Assembly: GCA_035293985.1 (NCBI GenBank)
Contig: DATGLS010000014.1
Location: 1 to 64,000 of the forward strand
From: JAVDCA01 sp035293985
GTDB taxonomy: Bacteria > Pseudomonadota > Alphaproteobacteria > Rhizobiales > Xanthobacteraceae
Reading direction: 5' to 3'
Length of the DNA stretch: 64,000 nucleotides
Shown: one piece after another, positions 15,295 through 24,451 of the stretch
How positions within the stretch are numbered: position 1 is the first letter of the stretch
Layout of the letters: every line of letters begins with the position of its first letter
Notes under the pieces: generated by a model
The model's input: the letters and a program-made list of their open reading frames with translations, nothing else
Told to the model about the DNA's origin: nothing
Database searches by the model: none
Position numbers and translations under genes: made by a program

Positions 15295-16245
15295 CTACGC
15301 GCTCGCGTGGTTGATGAACTTCTCCGGCGGGGCCTCGCCCCATTGCGAGACGAGCGCTTCTTCGGCGGCGACCAGGTTCGAGCCGTTGGCGAGGTTGAGC
15401 CGGTCGGTGTCGGCCCAGTGCTCGTGCACGCGGCCCCAGGGGTCGGCCCAGTAGTCGTAGACCTGGCTGCCGAGCACGTGCCGCCCGATGCCCCACATGT
15501 GCTCGTACTTGCCGGCCTGCTGCAGCCAGTCGTGGCCCATGCACACGTCGTCGATGTCCTCGACCTCGAAGGACAGGTGGTTGAGGCCGGTCTTCGGATG
15601 GTTGAGGCAGAAGAAGACGTGGTGGTCGACATAGGTGTCGCCGCGGTCGCAGCGGTTGAACGAGCCGATCAGGTTCTCCTTCGCGCCCGCATAGACGTCG
15701 TCCGAGCAGACGAAGCCGAGCGTCTCGCGGAACCACTTCACCGTCTCGGCGAACTTCGGCGTCATCAGCACGCCGTGGCCGACGCGCTTGACGTGGGATG
15801 GCCCCTTCGGCAGCCGCATCAGCTCGCCGGCGCGCGAGAGCGGATTCTCGCCGCTGTTGAGCTTCTGCCGCGGCTTGCCCTTGATCGGCGCGACCGGCGC
15901 AATCCCGTGCACGACCTCGATCTGATAGCCGTTCGGCTCGCTGAGCCGCACCCGCTTGCCACCACCCGGCTCGTCGATGGCCTCGACGCTCGATGCGCCC
16001 GGCATCTTGGCGAGGCGAGCAAGGTCCTCTTCGCTCGCCGCGTGGTAAGCGAAGCCGATGAATTTCGGGTCGCCCTTCTCGGTGACGTGGATGTGATGGT
16101 GTGGATCGGTGCCACGCATGTAGAGCGCGTTCGCGGTGCGCTCGGTCCGCACGAGGCCGAACCGGGTCAGGAACTCCTCCTGCACGTCGAGGTCGGGCGA
16201 GCGAAATCGCCCCCATGCGATGTCGGTGACTTTGATCCCGGGCAT
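15295..16245 (-). CDS. VOC-family extradiol ring-cleavage dioxygenase-like protein
   Basis: A 316-residue protein with two vicinal-oxygen-chelate domains, the layout of type I extradiol (catechol 2,3-dioxygenase) enzymes. In the C-terminal domain likely Fe(II) ligands are the His of GHGVLMTPKF, the second His of GLNHLSFEVED, and the Glu in DPWGRVHEHW. It probably cleaves a catecholic intermediate of aromatic degradation. The start at 16245 is favoured because the conserved region begins within ten residues. It is followed closely upstream by the hydrolase gene on the same strand, a common pairing in aromatic pathways. Confidence 0.88.
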   Translation of the reverse strand: MPGIKVTDIAWGRFRSPDLDVQEEFLTRFGLVRTERTANALYMRGTDPHHHIHVTEKGDPKFIGFAYHAASEEDLARLAKMPGASSVEAIDEPGGGKRVRLSEPNGYQIEVVHGIAPVAPIKGKPRQKLNSGENPLSRAGELMRLPKGPSHVKRVGHGVLMTPKFAETVKWFRETLGFVCSDDVYAGAKENLIGSFNRCDRGDTYVDHHVFFCLNHPKTGLNHLSFEVEDIDDVCMGHDWLQQAGKYEHMWGIGRHVLGSQVYDYWADPWGRVHEHWADTDRLNLANGSNLVAAEEALVSQWGEAPPEKFINHASA

Positions 16246-16327
16246 GCTCACACTCCGCGTCACGATTGGGTTGACAGCTTGTCGCCGCGCGAATTCGAAA
16301 GCAAGCAGGCTGGCGGCGGCGGCGCGC

Positions 16328-17140
16328 TCAGAACTCCGCGACCGCCGCGAGCAGCCGCTCGATGTCCTCCGGCCGCGACAGCCGGTGGTCGCCATCCTTC
16401 ACCAGCGTGAGCACAACGTCGTCCTGGGCGAGCCGCGCGACGAGCTCGACCGCGTGGCCCCACGGCACGTCGGGATCCTCGACGCCCTGGAGGATTCGCA
16501 CCGGGCAGCCGGTCTCGATCAAGTTGCCGAGCAGCAGGTGCCGGCGACCCTCCTCGATCAGCTGCCGTGTGATCGGATAAGGCGCGATGTCGTATTGCGA
16601 AGGACGCAGCCAGAAGCCTTTGCTCTCGATCTCCTGGCGAATCTCAGGCGAGAACTTGCTCCACATCAGCACTTCGGTGAAATCGACCGCTGGCGCGATC
16701 AGCACCATGCCGGCGAGGCCGGCATCCGGCACCGGCGCGCGCCGCAGCTCGCGCGCAAGCAGCAGCGCGATCCAGCCACCCATCGACGAGCCGATCAGCA
16801 CCTGCGGACCACGGCAGCACGCCTTGAACACGGCGACGCTCTCCTCGAGCCAGCGTCCGATCGTACCGTCGGTGAACTCGCCCTTCGATTCGCCGTGCCC
16901 CGAATAGTCGAACCGCACAATGGCCCGCCCGTTCTTCGCCGCGAAATCCGCGAGCGCCGCCGCTTTGGTGCCCCGCATGTCGGACTTGAAGCCGCCGAGC
17001 CAGACCAATCCGGGCGTCGCGCCTGGTGCAACACGCACCGCGATCGCGCGCGCGTCAGCACCAACCTCGATGAAGTCAACCATTTCGCGCATTTGATTCG
17101 TATCGTTCAAGTTCCCCAGCACCGGCCACGCCGACGACAT
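16328..17140 (-). CDS. Alpha/beta hydrolase
   Basis: A 270-residue serine hydrolase. The nucleophile elbow GSSMGG has Ser119; the Asp of VEDPDVPW and the His of DGDHRLS complete the triad. The oxyanion-side strand carries RFDYSGHGES. Similarity is to the ABHD10-like group. An internal ATG at residue 20 (MVDFIEVG) may be the true start. Next to the ring-cleavage dioxygenase it could hydrolyse a ring-fission product, but a thioesterase role is equally possible. Confidence 0.87.
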   Translation of the reverse strand: MSSAWPVLGNLNDTNQMREMVDFIEVGADARAIAVRVAPGATPGLVWLGGFKSDMRGTKAAALADFAAKNGRAIVRFDYSGHGESKGEFTDGTIGRWLEESVAVFKACCRGPQVLIGSSMGGWIALLLARELRRAPVPDAGLAGMVLIAPAVDFTEVLMWSKFSPEIRQEIESKGFWLRPSQYDIAPYPITRQLIEEGRRHLLLGNLIETGCPVRILQGVEDPDVPWGHAVELVARLAQDDVVLTLVKDGDHRLSRPEDIERLLAAVAEF

Positions 17141-17284
17141 TTTCGCCGCCGCGCGTTGCTCGCGGTCATCGTGCAGTCTATGTTGCGTGCATTATAGCGC
17201 CGTTGTCGGTGCGCGCATTCGTTGCCGCGTCGTCATCTAAGTCCATCGCCGCGGCAAGACGCCGGTGTCTGCAGGAGTCGTAAG

Positions 17285-18526
17285 TTGCCGGTGAGCCTGG
17301 AATCGACAGCACGTCCCGAGGACGTCGCCGCGCCGACCGCATCGCCTTCGCCCGCGCGACCGCTGACGGTGCTGGTCGCCGTGCCGGCGATCGAGGTCGG
17401 CGCCGCCGACGAAGGCGCGGTGGATCTCGCGGCGACCTTGGCCGAGGCCGGCCATCAGCCCATCGTGGTGTCGAGGGGCGGCCGGCTCGAGCCGCGGCTC
17501 GCCGCGGCCGGCGCCGAGTTCATCCGTCTCGACATGGCGAGCCGCAACCCGAGCGTGATCGCGCGCAATGCGGCGGCGCTGTTTCGGCTGCTGCGGCAGC
17601 GGCGCTGCGATCTCGTGCACGCGCATGGGCGCGCCGCCGCGTGGAGCGCATTCGCGGCGGCGCGCATGGCCGGCACGCCGTTCCTGACCAGCTGGTACAA
17701 GGGGTTTCGCGAGCAGAACGCGCTCAAGCGCCTCTACAACGGCGTCATGGCGCGCGGCGAGCGGGTGATCGCGCCGAGCGACCAGATCGCCGAATTGATC
17801 GTCGCGCGCCATCACGTGCCATGGGAGCGGATCACCGTGATCCCGCCGGCGGTCGATCTCACCCAGCTCGACCCGGCGGCGCTGACGCTCGAGCGAATCG
17901 ATGCGGTGCGCCGTGGCTGGGGCATCAAGGACGATCAGACCAAGGTGGTGCTGATCCCCGGCCGGATGCTTCGTCGCAAAGGTCACCACGTCGTGGTGCG
18001 AGCGGCACGCCGGCTCAAGGACATGGGCATGGCCAACGTCCTGTTCGTGTTCGCGGGCGAGGACGAGGGGCGCAGCCGCTACACCGGGGAACTGTGGGAC
18101 CTGGTGTTGGAGACGGATACGGCCGACATCGTGCGCATGGCCGCAATGCCGACCGACGCACCGGCCGCCTATGGCGCCGCCGCCGCGGTGGTCTCAGCCG
18201 CGATCCAGCCCGAGGGGCTGCAGCGGACCCTCCTCGATGCGCTCGCGATGGCGCGGCCCGTGGTGGTGTCCGACCTCGCGGCCGGCCCCGATGTCGTGCT
18301 CGCGCCGCCGGCGGTGCCGGAAGAGCGTATGACCGGCCTGCGCTTCGCGGCCGAGGACCCCGAGGGCTTGGCCGAAGCCCTGATTCGGCTCCTGTCGATG
18401 CCGGAAGCGGCCCGGAGGGCGATCGGCCGGCGCGGCCGCGAATGGGTCGCGGCCCATTGCGCGCCGGCGGCAATAGCCCGGGAGTGGCTCGCGGTTTACG
18501 CGGCAGTAAGCCAAAACCGCCGTTGA
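17285..18526 (+). CDS. Family 4-type glycosyltransferase
   Basis: A 413-residue GT-B fold glycosyltransferase, probably building a surface polysaccharide or lipopolysaccharide. The N-terminal domain has LVAVPAIEVGAADEGA and DLVHAHGRAAAW. The C-terminal nucleotide-sugar domain has VVLIPGRMLRRKGHHVVV and PEGLQRTLLDALAMARPVVV, the equivalent of the donor-binding E-x7-E region. The likely initiator is TTG at 17285, seven bases after an AGGAGT ribosome binding site; GTG at 17291 is an alternative. It ends 124 bp before infC. Confidence 0.87.
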   Translation: MPVSLESTARPEDVAAPTASPSPARPLTVLVAVPAIEVGAADEGAVDLAATLAEAGHQPIVVSRGGRLEPRLAAAGAEFIRLDMASRNPSVIARNAAALFRLLRQRRCDLVHAHGRAAAWSAFAAARMAGTPFLTSWYKGFREQNALKRLYNGVMARGERVIAPSDQIAELIVARHHVPWERITVIPPAVDLTQLDPAALTLERIDAVRRGWGIKDDQTKVVLIPGRMLRRKGHHVVVRAARRLKDMGMANVLFVFAGEDEGRSRYTGELWDLVLETDTADIVRMAAMPTDAPAAYGAAAAVVSAAIQPEGLQRTLLDALAMARPVVVSDLAAGPDVVLAPPAVPEERMTGLRFAAEDPEGLAEALIRLLSMPEAARRAIGRRGREWVAAHCAPAAIAREWLAVYAAVSQNRR

Positions 18527-18650
18527 CTTGGGTCCGCTTTGACCCGATCTTCGTATATATTAGACCTTACGGAACGCCGGGGCCCGGAATTTGTTTAACG
18601 GCTCGGCGTACCGTGACTGCCTGTCTCAACAGCTCGAGGAGAAAGCTACC

Positions 18651-19190
18651 ATTCGTCGTCCGATGAGAGCCGCGCCGCCCGTCCAAAAGGAGGGTCCGCG
18701 CATAAATGAGGAGATCCGTGTCCGCGAGGTACACCTGATCGACAAAGACGGCGCCAACCGCGGCACCGTGCCGATCGCCGAGGCGCTCAGACTGGCCCAG
18801 GAGGCCGGGCTCGACCTCGTCGAGATTTCGCCCAACAGCACCCCGCCGGTCGTCAAGGTGCTGGATTTCGGCAAATACAAATATCACGAGCAGAAAAAGG
18901 CGGCCGAAGCCCGCAAGAAGCAGAAGGTCGTCGAGGTCAAGGAGATCAAGCTCCGGCCGATGATCGACGACCACGACTACGACGTGAAGATGCGCTCGAT
19001 GGTGCGCTTCTTCGAGGAAGGCGACAAGGTCAAGGTGACCCTGCGCTTCCGCGGCCGCGAGATGGCGCACCAGGAGCTGGGTACCCGCCTGCTCGACCGG
19101 GTCAAGGAAGACATCTCGCGCTTCGCCAAGGTCGAATCCGATGCCCGGTTCGAAGGCCGGCAGATGGTGATGATCCTGGCGCCGCGCTGA
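18651..19190 (+). CDS. infC: Translation initiation factor IF-3
   Basis: A 179-residue IF-3, which binds the 30S subunit and checks the start codon during initiation. Both domains are present: the N-terminal INEEIRVREVHLIDKDG and the C-terminal IKLRPMIDDHDYDVK and FRGREMAHQELG. The conserved N-terminus (IRRPMRAAPP) begins at an ATT codon, nine bases after GAGGAG (18636-18641). No ATG fits the family length. A rare AUU start lets IF-3 limit its own synthesis, as known in E. coli. It heads the infC-rpmI-rplT cluster. Confidence 0.96.
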   Translation: MRRPMRAAPPVQKEGPRINEEIRVREVHLIDKDGANRGTVPIAEALRLAQEAGLDLVEISPNSTPPVVKVLDFGKYKYHEQKKAAEARKKQKVVEVKEIKLRPMIDDHDYDVKMRSMVRFFEEGDKVKVTLRFRGREMAHQELGTRLLDRVKEDISRFAKVESDARFEGRQMVMILAPR

Positions 19191-19225
19191 CCCACCGATA
19201 ACCATCCGATCATTTGCGACGCACG

Positions 19226-19250
19226 ACGCCCGCGGTGACCCCGCGGGCGT
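19226..19250. other. 10-bp GC-rich stem-loop after infC
   Basis: ACGCCCGCGG-TGACC-CCGCGGGCGT is a perfect stem with a 5-base loop, 36 bp after the infC stop. No U-run follows, so a simple intrinsic terminator is not supported. It could be part of the rpmI-rplT leader. Confidence 0.5.
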
Positions 19251-19446
19251 CCGCATGTGGGGTGCGCGGTTGCGTTCGCGGGACGGCTCTGCCATAACGC
19301 CGCCTCCCGCCGTCCGGCTCACAAGGGCTGCCGTGGCAGCGGCGAAGTGCTCAACAGCACGCTCATTTCGAGCAGATCACCGGCAAGACCGGGCGCGCAC
19401 CTTATGGCAAGCGCTTGGGGTCCAAGGCCGGAAAAAGGAGAGCCAA

Positions 19447-19647
19447 ATGCCCAAGATCAAGACCAAATCGGGCGCGAAAAAGCGCTTCAAGGTGACCGGT
19501 TCCGGCAAGGTGCTGTACGCCCAGCGCGGCAAGCGTCATGGCATGATCAAGCGCACCAAGAAGCAGATCCGGCAGTTGCGCGGCACCAACGTGCTGTTCA
19601 AGACCGACGGCGACAACATCAAGAAGTACTTTTTGCCCAACGGCTGA
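19447..19647 (+). CDS. rpmI: 50S ribosomal protein L35
   Basis: A 66-residue, strongly basic ribosomal protein (MPKIKTKSGAKKRF, KVLYAQRGKRHGMIKR, KKYFLPNG) of full family length. AAAAGGAG stands just upstream of the ATG. It is followed 53 bp later by rplT, its usual partner. In many bacteria L20 represses both genes by binding their leader; the 256-bp gap upstream, which includes the stem-loop at 19226, leaves room for such a leader here. Confidence 0.97.
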   Translation: MPKIKTKSGAKKRFKVTGSGKVLYAQRGKRHGMIKRTKKQIRQLRGTNVLFKTDGDNIKKYFLPNG

Positions 19648-19700
19648 GCGCCTCGCGACAGTCTCTGCGGCAATTATTCTGACAGATCAAGGAGTTCGTC

Positions 19701-20063
19701 ATGGCCCGCGTCAAACGTGGCGTCACCGCGCATGCCAAGCACAAGAAGGTCCTGAAAGCCGCCAAAGGCTATTACGGCCGGCGCAAGAACACGATTCGCA
19801 TCGCCAAGCAGGCGGTCGAGAAGGCCAACCAGTACGCGTTCCGCGACCGCAAGCGGCGCAAGCGCACCTTCCGCGCCCTGTGGATCCAGCGCCTCAACGC
19901 CGCGGTGCGCGGCTTTGGGCTCACCTACAGCCGCTTTATCGACGGCCTCGGCCGCGCCGGGGTCACGGTCGACCGCAAGGTGCTGTCCGATCTCGCCATC
20001 CACGAGCCGGCGGCGTTCCAGGCGATCGTCGAGAAGGCCAAGGCCGCACTGCCGGCGGCCTGA
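19701..20063 (+). CDS. rplT: 50S ribosomal protein L20
   Basis: A 120-residue L20, essential for early assembly of the 50S subunit. It begins MARVKRGVTAHAKHKKVL, contains RALWIQRLNAAVRGFGLTYS and RFIDGLGRAGV, and ends in a short alanine-rich tail. The spacer from rpmI is 53 bp and carries AAGGAG before the ATG. It is followed by a dispersed repeat and then pheS, the common order in this group. Confidence 0.98.
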   Translation: MARVKRGVTAHAKHKKVLKAAKGYYGRRKNTIRIAKQAVEKANQYAFRDRKRRKRTFRALWIQRLNAAVRGFGLTYSRFIDGLGRAGVTVDRKVLSDLAIHEPAAFQAIVEKAKAALPAA

Positions 20064-20074
20064 CGCGCGCGATC

Positions 20075-20206
20075 CGTCATTGCGAGGAGGGCGCAGCCCG
20101 ACGAAGCAATCTCGATCCGCGCGCGCCTGCGCAAGTACGGCGAGATTGCTTCGTGGAGTTTACCCTTGGGCTCGCCCAAGGGCGCGACCCGGGGCTTGCA
20201 ATGACG
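20075..20206. repeat. CGTCATTGCGAG-type dispersed palindromic repeat
   Basis: Starts CGTCATTGCGAGGAGG and ends TTGCAATGACG, with inner GAAGCAATCTCG and CGAGATTGCTTC arms. A second copy is at 24315-24410. Located between rplT and pheS. Confidence 0.8.
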
Positions 20207-20226
20207 TTTGAGGACAGGTGGACGCC

Positions 20227-21309
20227 ATGTCCGACATTCAACAACTCGAAACGCAAATCCTCGCTGACGTAACCGCGGCCTCGGACGAGGCCGCGCTCGA
20301 AGCCGTGCGCGTGGCCGCGCTTGGCAAGAGCGGCTCCGTCTCGGCGCTGCTCAAGACTCTCGGCGGGATGACGCCGGACGAGCGGCGCCAGCAGGGACCG
20401 CTGATCAACGGGCTCAAGGACCGGGTGGCAGCCGCGCTCGCCGCGCGGCGCGACGCGCTCAAGGACCAGGCGCTCGACGCCCGCCTCAACACCGAGGCGG
20501 TCGACGTCACGCTCCCGACGCGGGAAAGCCCGACCGAGACCGGGCGCGTGCATCCGATCAGCCAGGTGATCGACGAGCTCACGGCGATCTTCGCCGATAT
20601 GGGCTTCGCGGTCGCCGAAGGGCCGGACATCGAGACCGACGACTACAACTTCACCAAGCTCAATTTTCCGCAGGACCATCCGGCGCGGGAAATGCACGAC
20701 ACGTTCTTCTTCAATCCCAAGCCGGACGGCTCGCGGCTGCTGCTGCGCACCCACACGTCGCCGGTGCAGGTGCGCACCATGCTGAGCCAGAAGCCGCCGA
20801 TCCGCGTGATCTGCCCGGGCCGCACCTATCGTTGCGATTCCGATCAGACCCACACGCCGATGTTCCATCAGGTCGAGGGCCTCGTCGTCGACAAGGGCTC
20901 GCATCTCGGCCACTTGAAGTGGATCCTCGAGGAATTCTGCAAGGCGTTCTTCGAGGTCGATCAGGTCAAGATGCGATTCCGGCCCTCGTTCTTCCCGTTC
21001 ACCGAGCCATCGCTCGAGGTCGACATCCAGTGCCGCCGCGAGAAGGGCGAGGTGCGCTTCGGCGAGGGTAACGACTGGCTCGAGATCCTCGGCTGCGGCA
21101 TGGTGCATCCGAACGTGCTGAGGAATTGCGGGATCGATCCGACCGAGCACCAGGGCTTCGCCTGGGGCATGGGGATCGATCGCATCGCCATGCTCAAATA
21201 CGGCATGAGCGACCTGCGCGCCTTCTTCGAGGCCGACGTGCGCTGGCTCGCCCACTACGGCTTCCGCCCGCTCGATTTCCCGACGCTCGCGGGAGGGCTG
21301 AGCACGTGA
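20227..21309 (+). CDS. pheS: Phenylalanine--tRNA ligase alpha subunit
   Basis: A 360-residue catalytic subunit of class II phenylalanyl-tRNA synthetase. It has an N-terminal coiled coil, then motif 2 (PIRVICPGRTYRCDSDQTHT, MFHQVEG) and motif 3 (GFAWGMGIDRIAML). It forms an alpha2-beta2 enzyme with PheT. Either the ATG at 20227 or the GTG at 20218 could initiate; 20227 has AGGACAGG upstream. The stop overlaps the pheT GTG (GTGA), so the subunits are translationally coupled. Confidence 0.98.
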   Translation: MSDIQQLETQILADVTAASDEAALEAVRVAALGKSGSVSALLKTLGGMTPDERRQQGPLINGLKDRVAAALAARRDALKDQALDARLNTEAVDVTLPTRESPTETGRVHPISQVIDELTAIFADMGFAVAEGPDIETDDYNFTKLNFPQDHPAREMHDTFFFNPKPDGSRLLLRTHTSPVQVRTMLSQKPPIRVICPGRTYRCDSDQTHTPMFHQVEGLVVDKGSHLGHLKWILEEFCKAFFEVDQVKMRFRPSFFPFTEPSLEVDIQCRREKGEVRFGEGNDWLEILGCGMVHPNVLRNCGIDPTEHQGFAWGMGIDRIAMLKYGMSDLRAFFEADVRWLAHYGFRPLDFPTLAGGLST

Positions 21310-23720
21310 AGTTCACCTTCTCCTGGCTGCGCGAGCATCTTGATACGACGCACTCGCTCGCGGATATCGCCGACAAGCTCACCCTGATCGGGCTCGAGGT
21401 CGAGCGTCTCGACGACAAGGCGACGCTGCTCGCGCCCTACGTGATCGCGCGCGTGGTCGAGGCGAAGCAGCATCCGAATGCGGATCGGCTGCGCGTCTGC
21501 ATGGTCGATACCGGAGACGGCAAGCCGGTGCAGGTGGTGTGCGGGGCGCCCAATGCGCGCACCGGCATGACCGGCGTGTTCGTGCCGCCGGGCGCGTTCG
21601 TGCCGGGCAAGAACATCACGTTGCAGGTCGGCACCATCCGCGGGGTCGAAAGCCGCGGCATGCTGGTGTCGGAGGCCGAGCTGCAGATCTCCGACGACCA
21701 CGACGGCATCATCGATTTGCCGGCGGATGCGCCGGTCGGCGAGCCGTTCGCCAGGTGGGCCGGGCTCGACGATGCGGTGATCGAGATCAATCTCACGCCC
21801 AACCGGCCCGATTGCACTGGCGTGCATGGCATCGCGCGCGATCTCGCCGCCGCCGACATGGGGAAATTCAAGGAAAACACCGTGAAGCCGGTGAAGGGCG
21901 AGTTCCCCTGCCCGGTCACGGTCAGGCTCGACTTCGGCGCGACGCGTTCGTTGTGCCCGGCCTTCGGCCTGCGCCTCGTGCGCGGTGTGAAGAACGGCCC
22001 CTCCCCGGCGTGGCTGCAGCGCCGGCTCAAGGCCATTGGGCTGCGCCCGATCAACGCGCTGGTCGATATCACCAACTACATCACCTACGACCGCGCGCGC
22101 CCGCTGCACGTGTTCGACGCCGCCAAGGTGAAGGGCAATCTCGTCGTGCGGCGTGCGCACAACGGCGAGAAGCTCACCGCACTCGACGGCAAGACCTACG
22201 CGCTCGACGCGGCGATGTGCGTGATCGCCGACGACAACGGCCCGGAATCGCTCTCCGGCATCATGGGCGGCGAGGCGAGCGGCTGCTCGGAGACGACCAC
22301 CGACGTGCTGATCGAGTCGGCGCTGTGGGACGAGACCAATATTGCCCAGACCGGTCGCAAGCTCGGCATCAACTCGGATGCGCGCTACCGCTTCGAGCGC
22401 GGCGTCGATCCGGAATTCATGCTGCCGGGGCTCGAGCTCGCGACGCGGATGGTGATGGATCTGTGCGGCGGCACGCCGTCCGAGATCACGGTCGCGGGCG
22501 AGATCCCGCATCCCGACCGGGCGATCGATTTCCCTTTGAGCGAGCCGAAGCGCCTCGCCGGCATCGATCTGCCGCTGCAGGAGATCAAGCGCGTGCTCAC
22601 CCGCCTCGGCTTCTTCGTCGCCGGCACCGGACCGAAGCTCAAGGTCGCGGTGCCGAGCTGGCGGCCGGACGTGCACGGCGCGGCCGATATCGTCGAGGAG
22701 CTGGTGCGCATCATCGGCGTCGACAGCGTGCCGTCGACGCCGTTCCCGGTCGGGCCGTTGGCGCGCAAGCCGGTCCTCACGCCGGTCCAGAACCGCACCC
22801 GCCGCGCCAAGCGCGCGCTCGCGGCGCGCGGGCTCACCGAGGCGGTGACGTGGTCGTTCGTGTCGAAAACGCAGGCCGAGCTCTTCGGCGGCGGCAAACC
22901 CGAGCTCACCCTCGCCAACCCGATTGCGGCCGATCTCTCCGACATGCGGCCGAGCCTCGTTCCGGGCCTTGTCGCGGCCGCGCAGAAGAACGCCGACCGC
23001 GGCTTCAACGACACGGCGCTGTTCGAGGTCGGCCAGGTTTTTCGCGGCGACCAGCCGCAGGACCAGACCACCGCCGCTGCCGGCGTGCGCCGCGCGCTGG
23101 CGAAGCCGACCGGCATCGGCCGGCATTGGATGGGCTCAGGCGCGGTCGACGCCTACGACGCCAAGGCCGACGCCCTCGCGGTGCTGATCGCCGCCGGCGC
23201 GCCCGCCTCGGCGCTGCAGGTCGTGCCGGGCGGCCCGGCGTGGCTGCATCCGGGCCGCGGCGGCACCATCCAGATCGGCCCGCAGAACATCCTCGGGTAT
23301 TTCGGCGAGCTGCATCCGCGCACGCTCGCGGCGCTCGACGCCGAAGGGCCGCTGGTCGCGTTCGAGGTGATCCTCGAGCGCATCCCGGAAGCGCGCGCCA
23401 AGCCGACGCGCGCGAAGCCGCTGCTCGAGCTCTCGCCGTTCCAACCGGTCGAGCGCGATTTCGCCTTCGTGGTCGATCGTACCGTCAAGGCCGCCGACCT
23501 GGTGCGCGCCGCGCAGGGCGCCGATCGCAAGCTCATCACCCAGGTCAGCGTGTTCGACGTCTACGAAGGCGAAGGCGTTGCGCCGGGCAAAAAGTCCATC
23601 GCCATCGCGGTGACGCTGCAGCCGCGCGAGAAGACCCTCACCGACCAGGAGATCGACGCTGTCGCAGCCAAGATCGTCGCCGAGGTCGGCAAGCGCACGG
23701 GTGGGACGCTGCGGGGATAG
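21306..23720 (+). CDS. pheT: Phenylalanine--tRNA ligase beta subunit
   Basis: An 804-residue subunit, full length for the family. From the N-terminus: KFTFSWLREHLDT, the tRNA-binding OB domain (residues about 40-150, with ADRLRVCMVDTGDG), B3/B4 editing domain, B5 domain, a catalytic-like core and the C-terminal anticodon-binding FDX-ACB domain (SPFQPVERDFAFVVD, VFDVYEGEGVAPGKKS). The GTG start at 21306 overlaps the pheS stop by four bases. It hydrolyses mischarged tyrosyl-tRNA and recognises tRNA-Phe. Confidence 0.98.
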   Translation: MKFTFSWLREHLDTTHSLADIADKLTLIGLEVERLDDKATLLAPYVIARVVEAKQHPNADRLRVCMVDTGDGKPVQVVCGAPNARTGMTGVFVPPGAFVPGKNITLQVGTIRGVESRGMLVSEAELQISDDHDGIIDLPADAPVGEPFARWAGLDDAVIEINLTPNRPDCTGVHGIARDLAAADMGKFKENTVKPVKGEFPCPVTVRLDFGATRSLCPAFGLRLVRGVKNGPSPAWLQRRLKAIGLRPINALVDITNYITYDRARPLHVFDAAKVKGNLVVRRAHNGEKLTALDGKTYALDAAMCVIADDNGPESLSGIMGGEASGCSETTTDVLIESALWDETNIAQTGRKLGINSDARYRFERGVDPEFMLPGLELATRMVMDLCGGTPSEITVAGEIPHPDRAIDFPLSEPKRLAGIDLPLQEIKRVLTRLGFFVAGTGPKLKVAVPSWRPDVHGAADIVEELVRIIGVDSVPSTPFPVGPLARKPVLTPVQNRTRRAKRALAARGLTEAVTWSFVSKTQAELFGGGKPELTLANPIAADLSDMRPSLVPGLVAAAQKNADRGFNDTALFEVGQVFRGDQPQDQTTAAAGVRRALAKPTGIGRHWMGSGAVDAYDAKADALAVLIAAGAPASALQVVPGGPAWLHPGRGGTIQIGPQNILGYFGELHPRTLAALDAEGPLVAFEVILERIPEARAKPTRAKPLLELSPFQPVERDFAFVVDRTVKAADLVRAAQGADRKLITQVSVFDVYEGEGVAPGKKSIAIAVTLQPREKTLTDQEIDAVAAKIVAEVGKRTGGTLRG

Positions 23721-23735
23721 GGGAAGCTTCGTAGG

Positions 23736-23885
23736 GTGGGCAAAGGCGGCCAAAGTGCCCGCGTGTGCCGAGGTCTGTATTCCGCCGCGCCAACGCGAAG
23801 CGGGACGTCGCACGCGTGGGCACGGCGGAGCAGGCATTTGTGCCCAAAACGAAGATCGGGGCCGCCTTTCCCCACTCTCGGTATG
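23736..23885. repeat. Long inverted repeat GTGGGCAAAGGCGGCC / GGCCGCCTTTCCCCAC
   Basis: 16-bp arms at 23736-23751 and 23870-23885 match with one mismatch and flank further inverted sequence (GTGCCC, TGGGCAC). The repeat fills the space between the convergent pheT and ABM-domain genes and may work as a bidirectional stop. Confidence 0.65.
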
Positions 23886-23886
23886 T

Positions 23887-24255
23887 TCACCCAGCCGCCT
23901 TCTGCAGGATCTCGTCCGGCGTCGAGGAGACGACCTCGACGTATTTCGGGATGAACTTGCCGCCCTCGATGTACTTGATGAACTCCGGCTTGATCTCGTT
24001 CGCCAGAATCTTGCGGATCTTCGCGTGCTCCTCGATGTCGGACCACTCGGCGATGAGGAAGAAGCGCTGCGGGTCCTCGGTGTCGCGGCACAGCACGCCG
24101 TCCTTCACCTGCGCCGACGACTTGTGCATCGGGTTGCCGTCCGAATAGTCGAACGCCTCGAACAGACGGATGAACTCGTCCTCTTTCCCCTTGATCACGC
24201 GGAAGTCGTAGATGTGCAGATAGTTGCCTCGGGTGGCGAGCGGTTCCTGGGCCAT
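23887..24255 (-). CDS. ABM-domain (antibiotic biosynthesis monooxygenase-like) protein
   Basis: A 122-residue dimeric alpha-beta barrel protein: YLHIYDFRVIKGKEDEFIRL is the first strand and helix, CRDTEDPQRFFLIAEWSD the later strands. Such proteins act as small cofactorless monooxygenases or as lactone- or aldehyde-handling accessory enzymes. It is divergent from the Rieske dioxygenase operon, with a dispersed repeat between them, and may act on the same aromatic route. The substrate is unknown. Confidence 0.7.
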   Translation of the reverse strand: MAQEPLATRGNYLHIYDFRVIKGKEDEFIRLFEAFDYSDGNPMHKSSAQVKDGVLCRDTEDPQRFFLIAEWSDIEEHAKIRKILANEIKPEFIKYIEGGKFIPKYVEVVSSTPDEILQKAAG

Positions 24256-24314
24256 GGCGTTTCCTCATCGATGCGATGCGGAAAGCCTATGACGATGAAT
24301 CTGCCACCGCAACG

Positions 24315-24410
24315 CGTCATTGCGAGCAAAGCGAAGCAATCTCGGTCAATGAAGACAAGCGCTTGTGGCGTGAAATTGCGTCGTCGGGCTTCGCCCTCTT
24401 CGCAATGACG
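24315..24410. repeat. CGTCATTGCGAG-type dispersed palindromic repeat, second copy
   Basis: Starts CGTCATTGCGAGC, ends CTCTTCGCAATGACG, and shares GAAGCAATCTCG with the copy at 20075. Confidence 0.8.
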
Positions 24411-24451
24411 TGTGTATTGGTCTATGCTCCAATCACGCAATCATACAGCGG

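Noticed and set aside
19226..19250. Rho-independent terminator after infC
   Set aside because: Strong stem but no U-run on either strand; kept only as a stem-loop.
20077..23126. Long leftward reading frames opposite pheS and pheT
   Set aside because: High-GC shadows of the plus-strand genes; their arginine/histidine-rich translations match no family.
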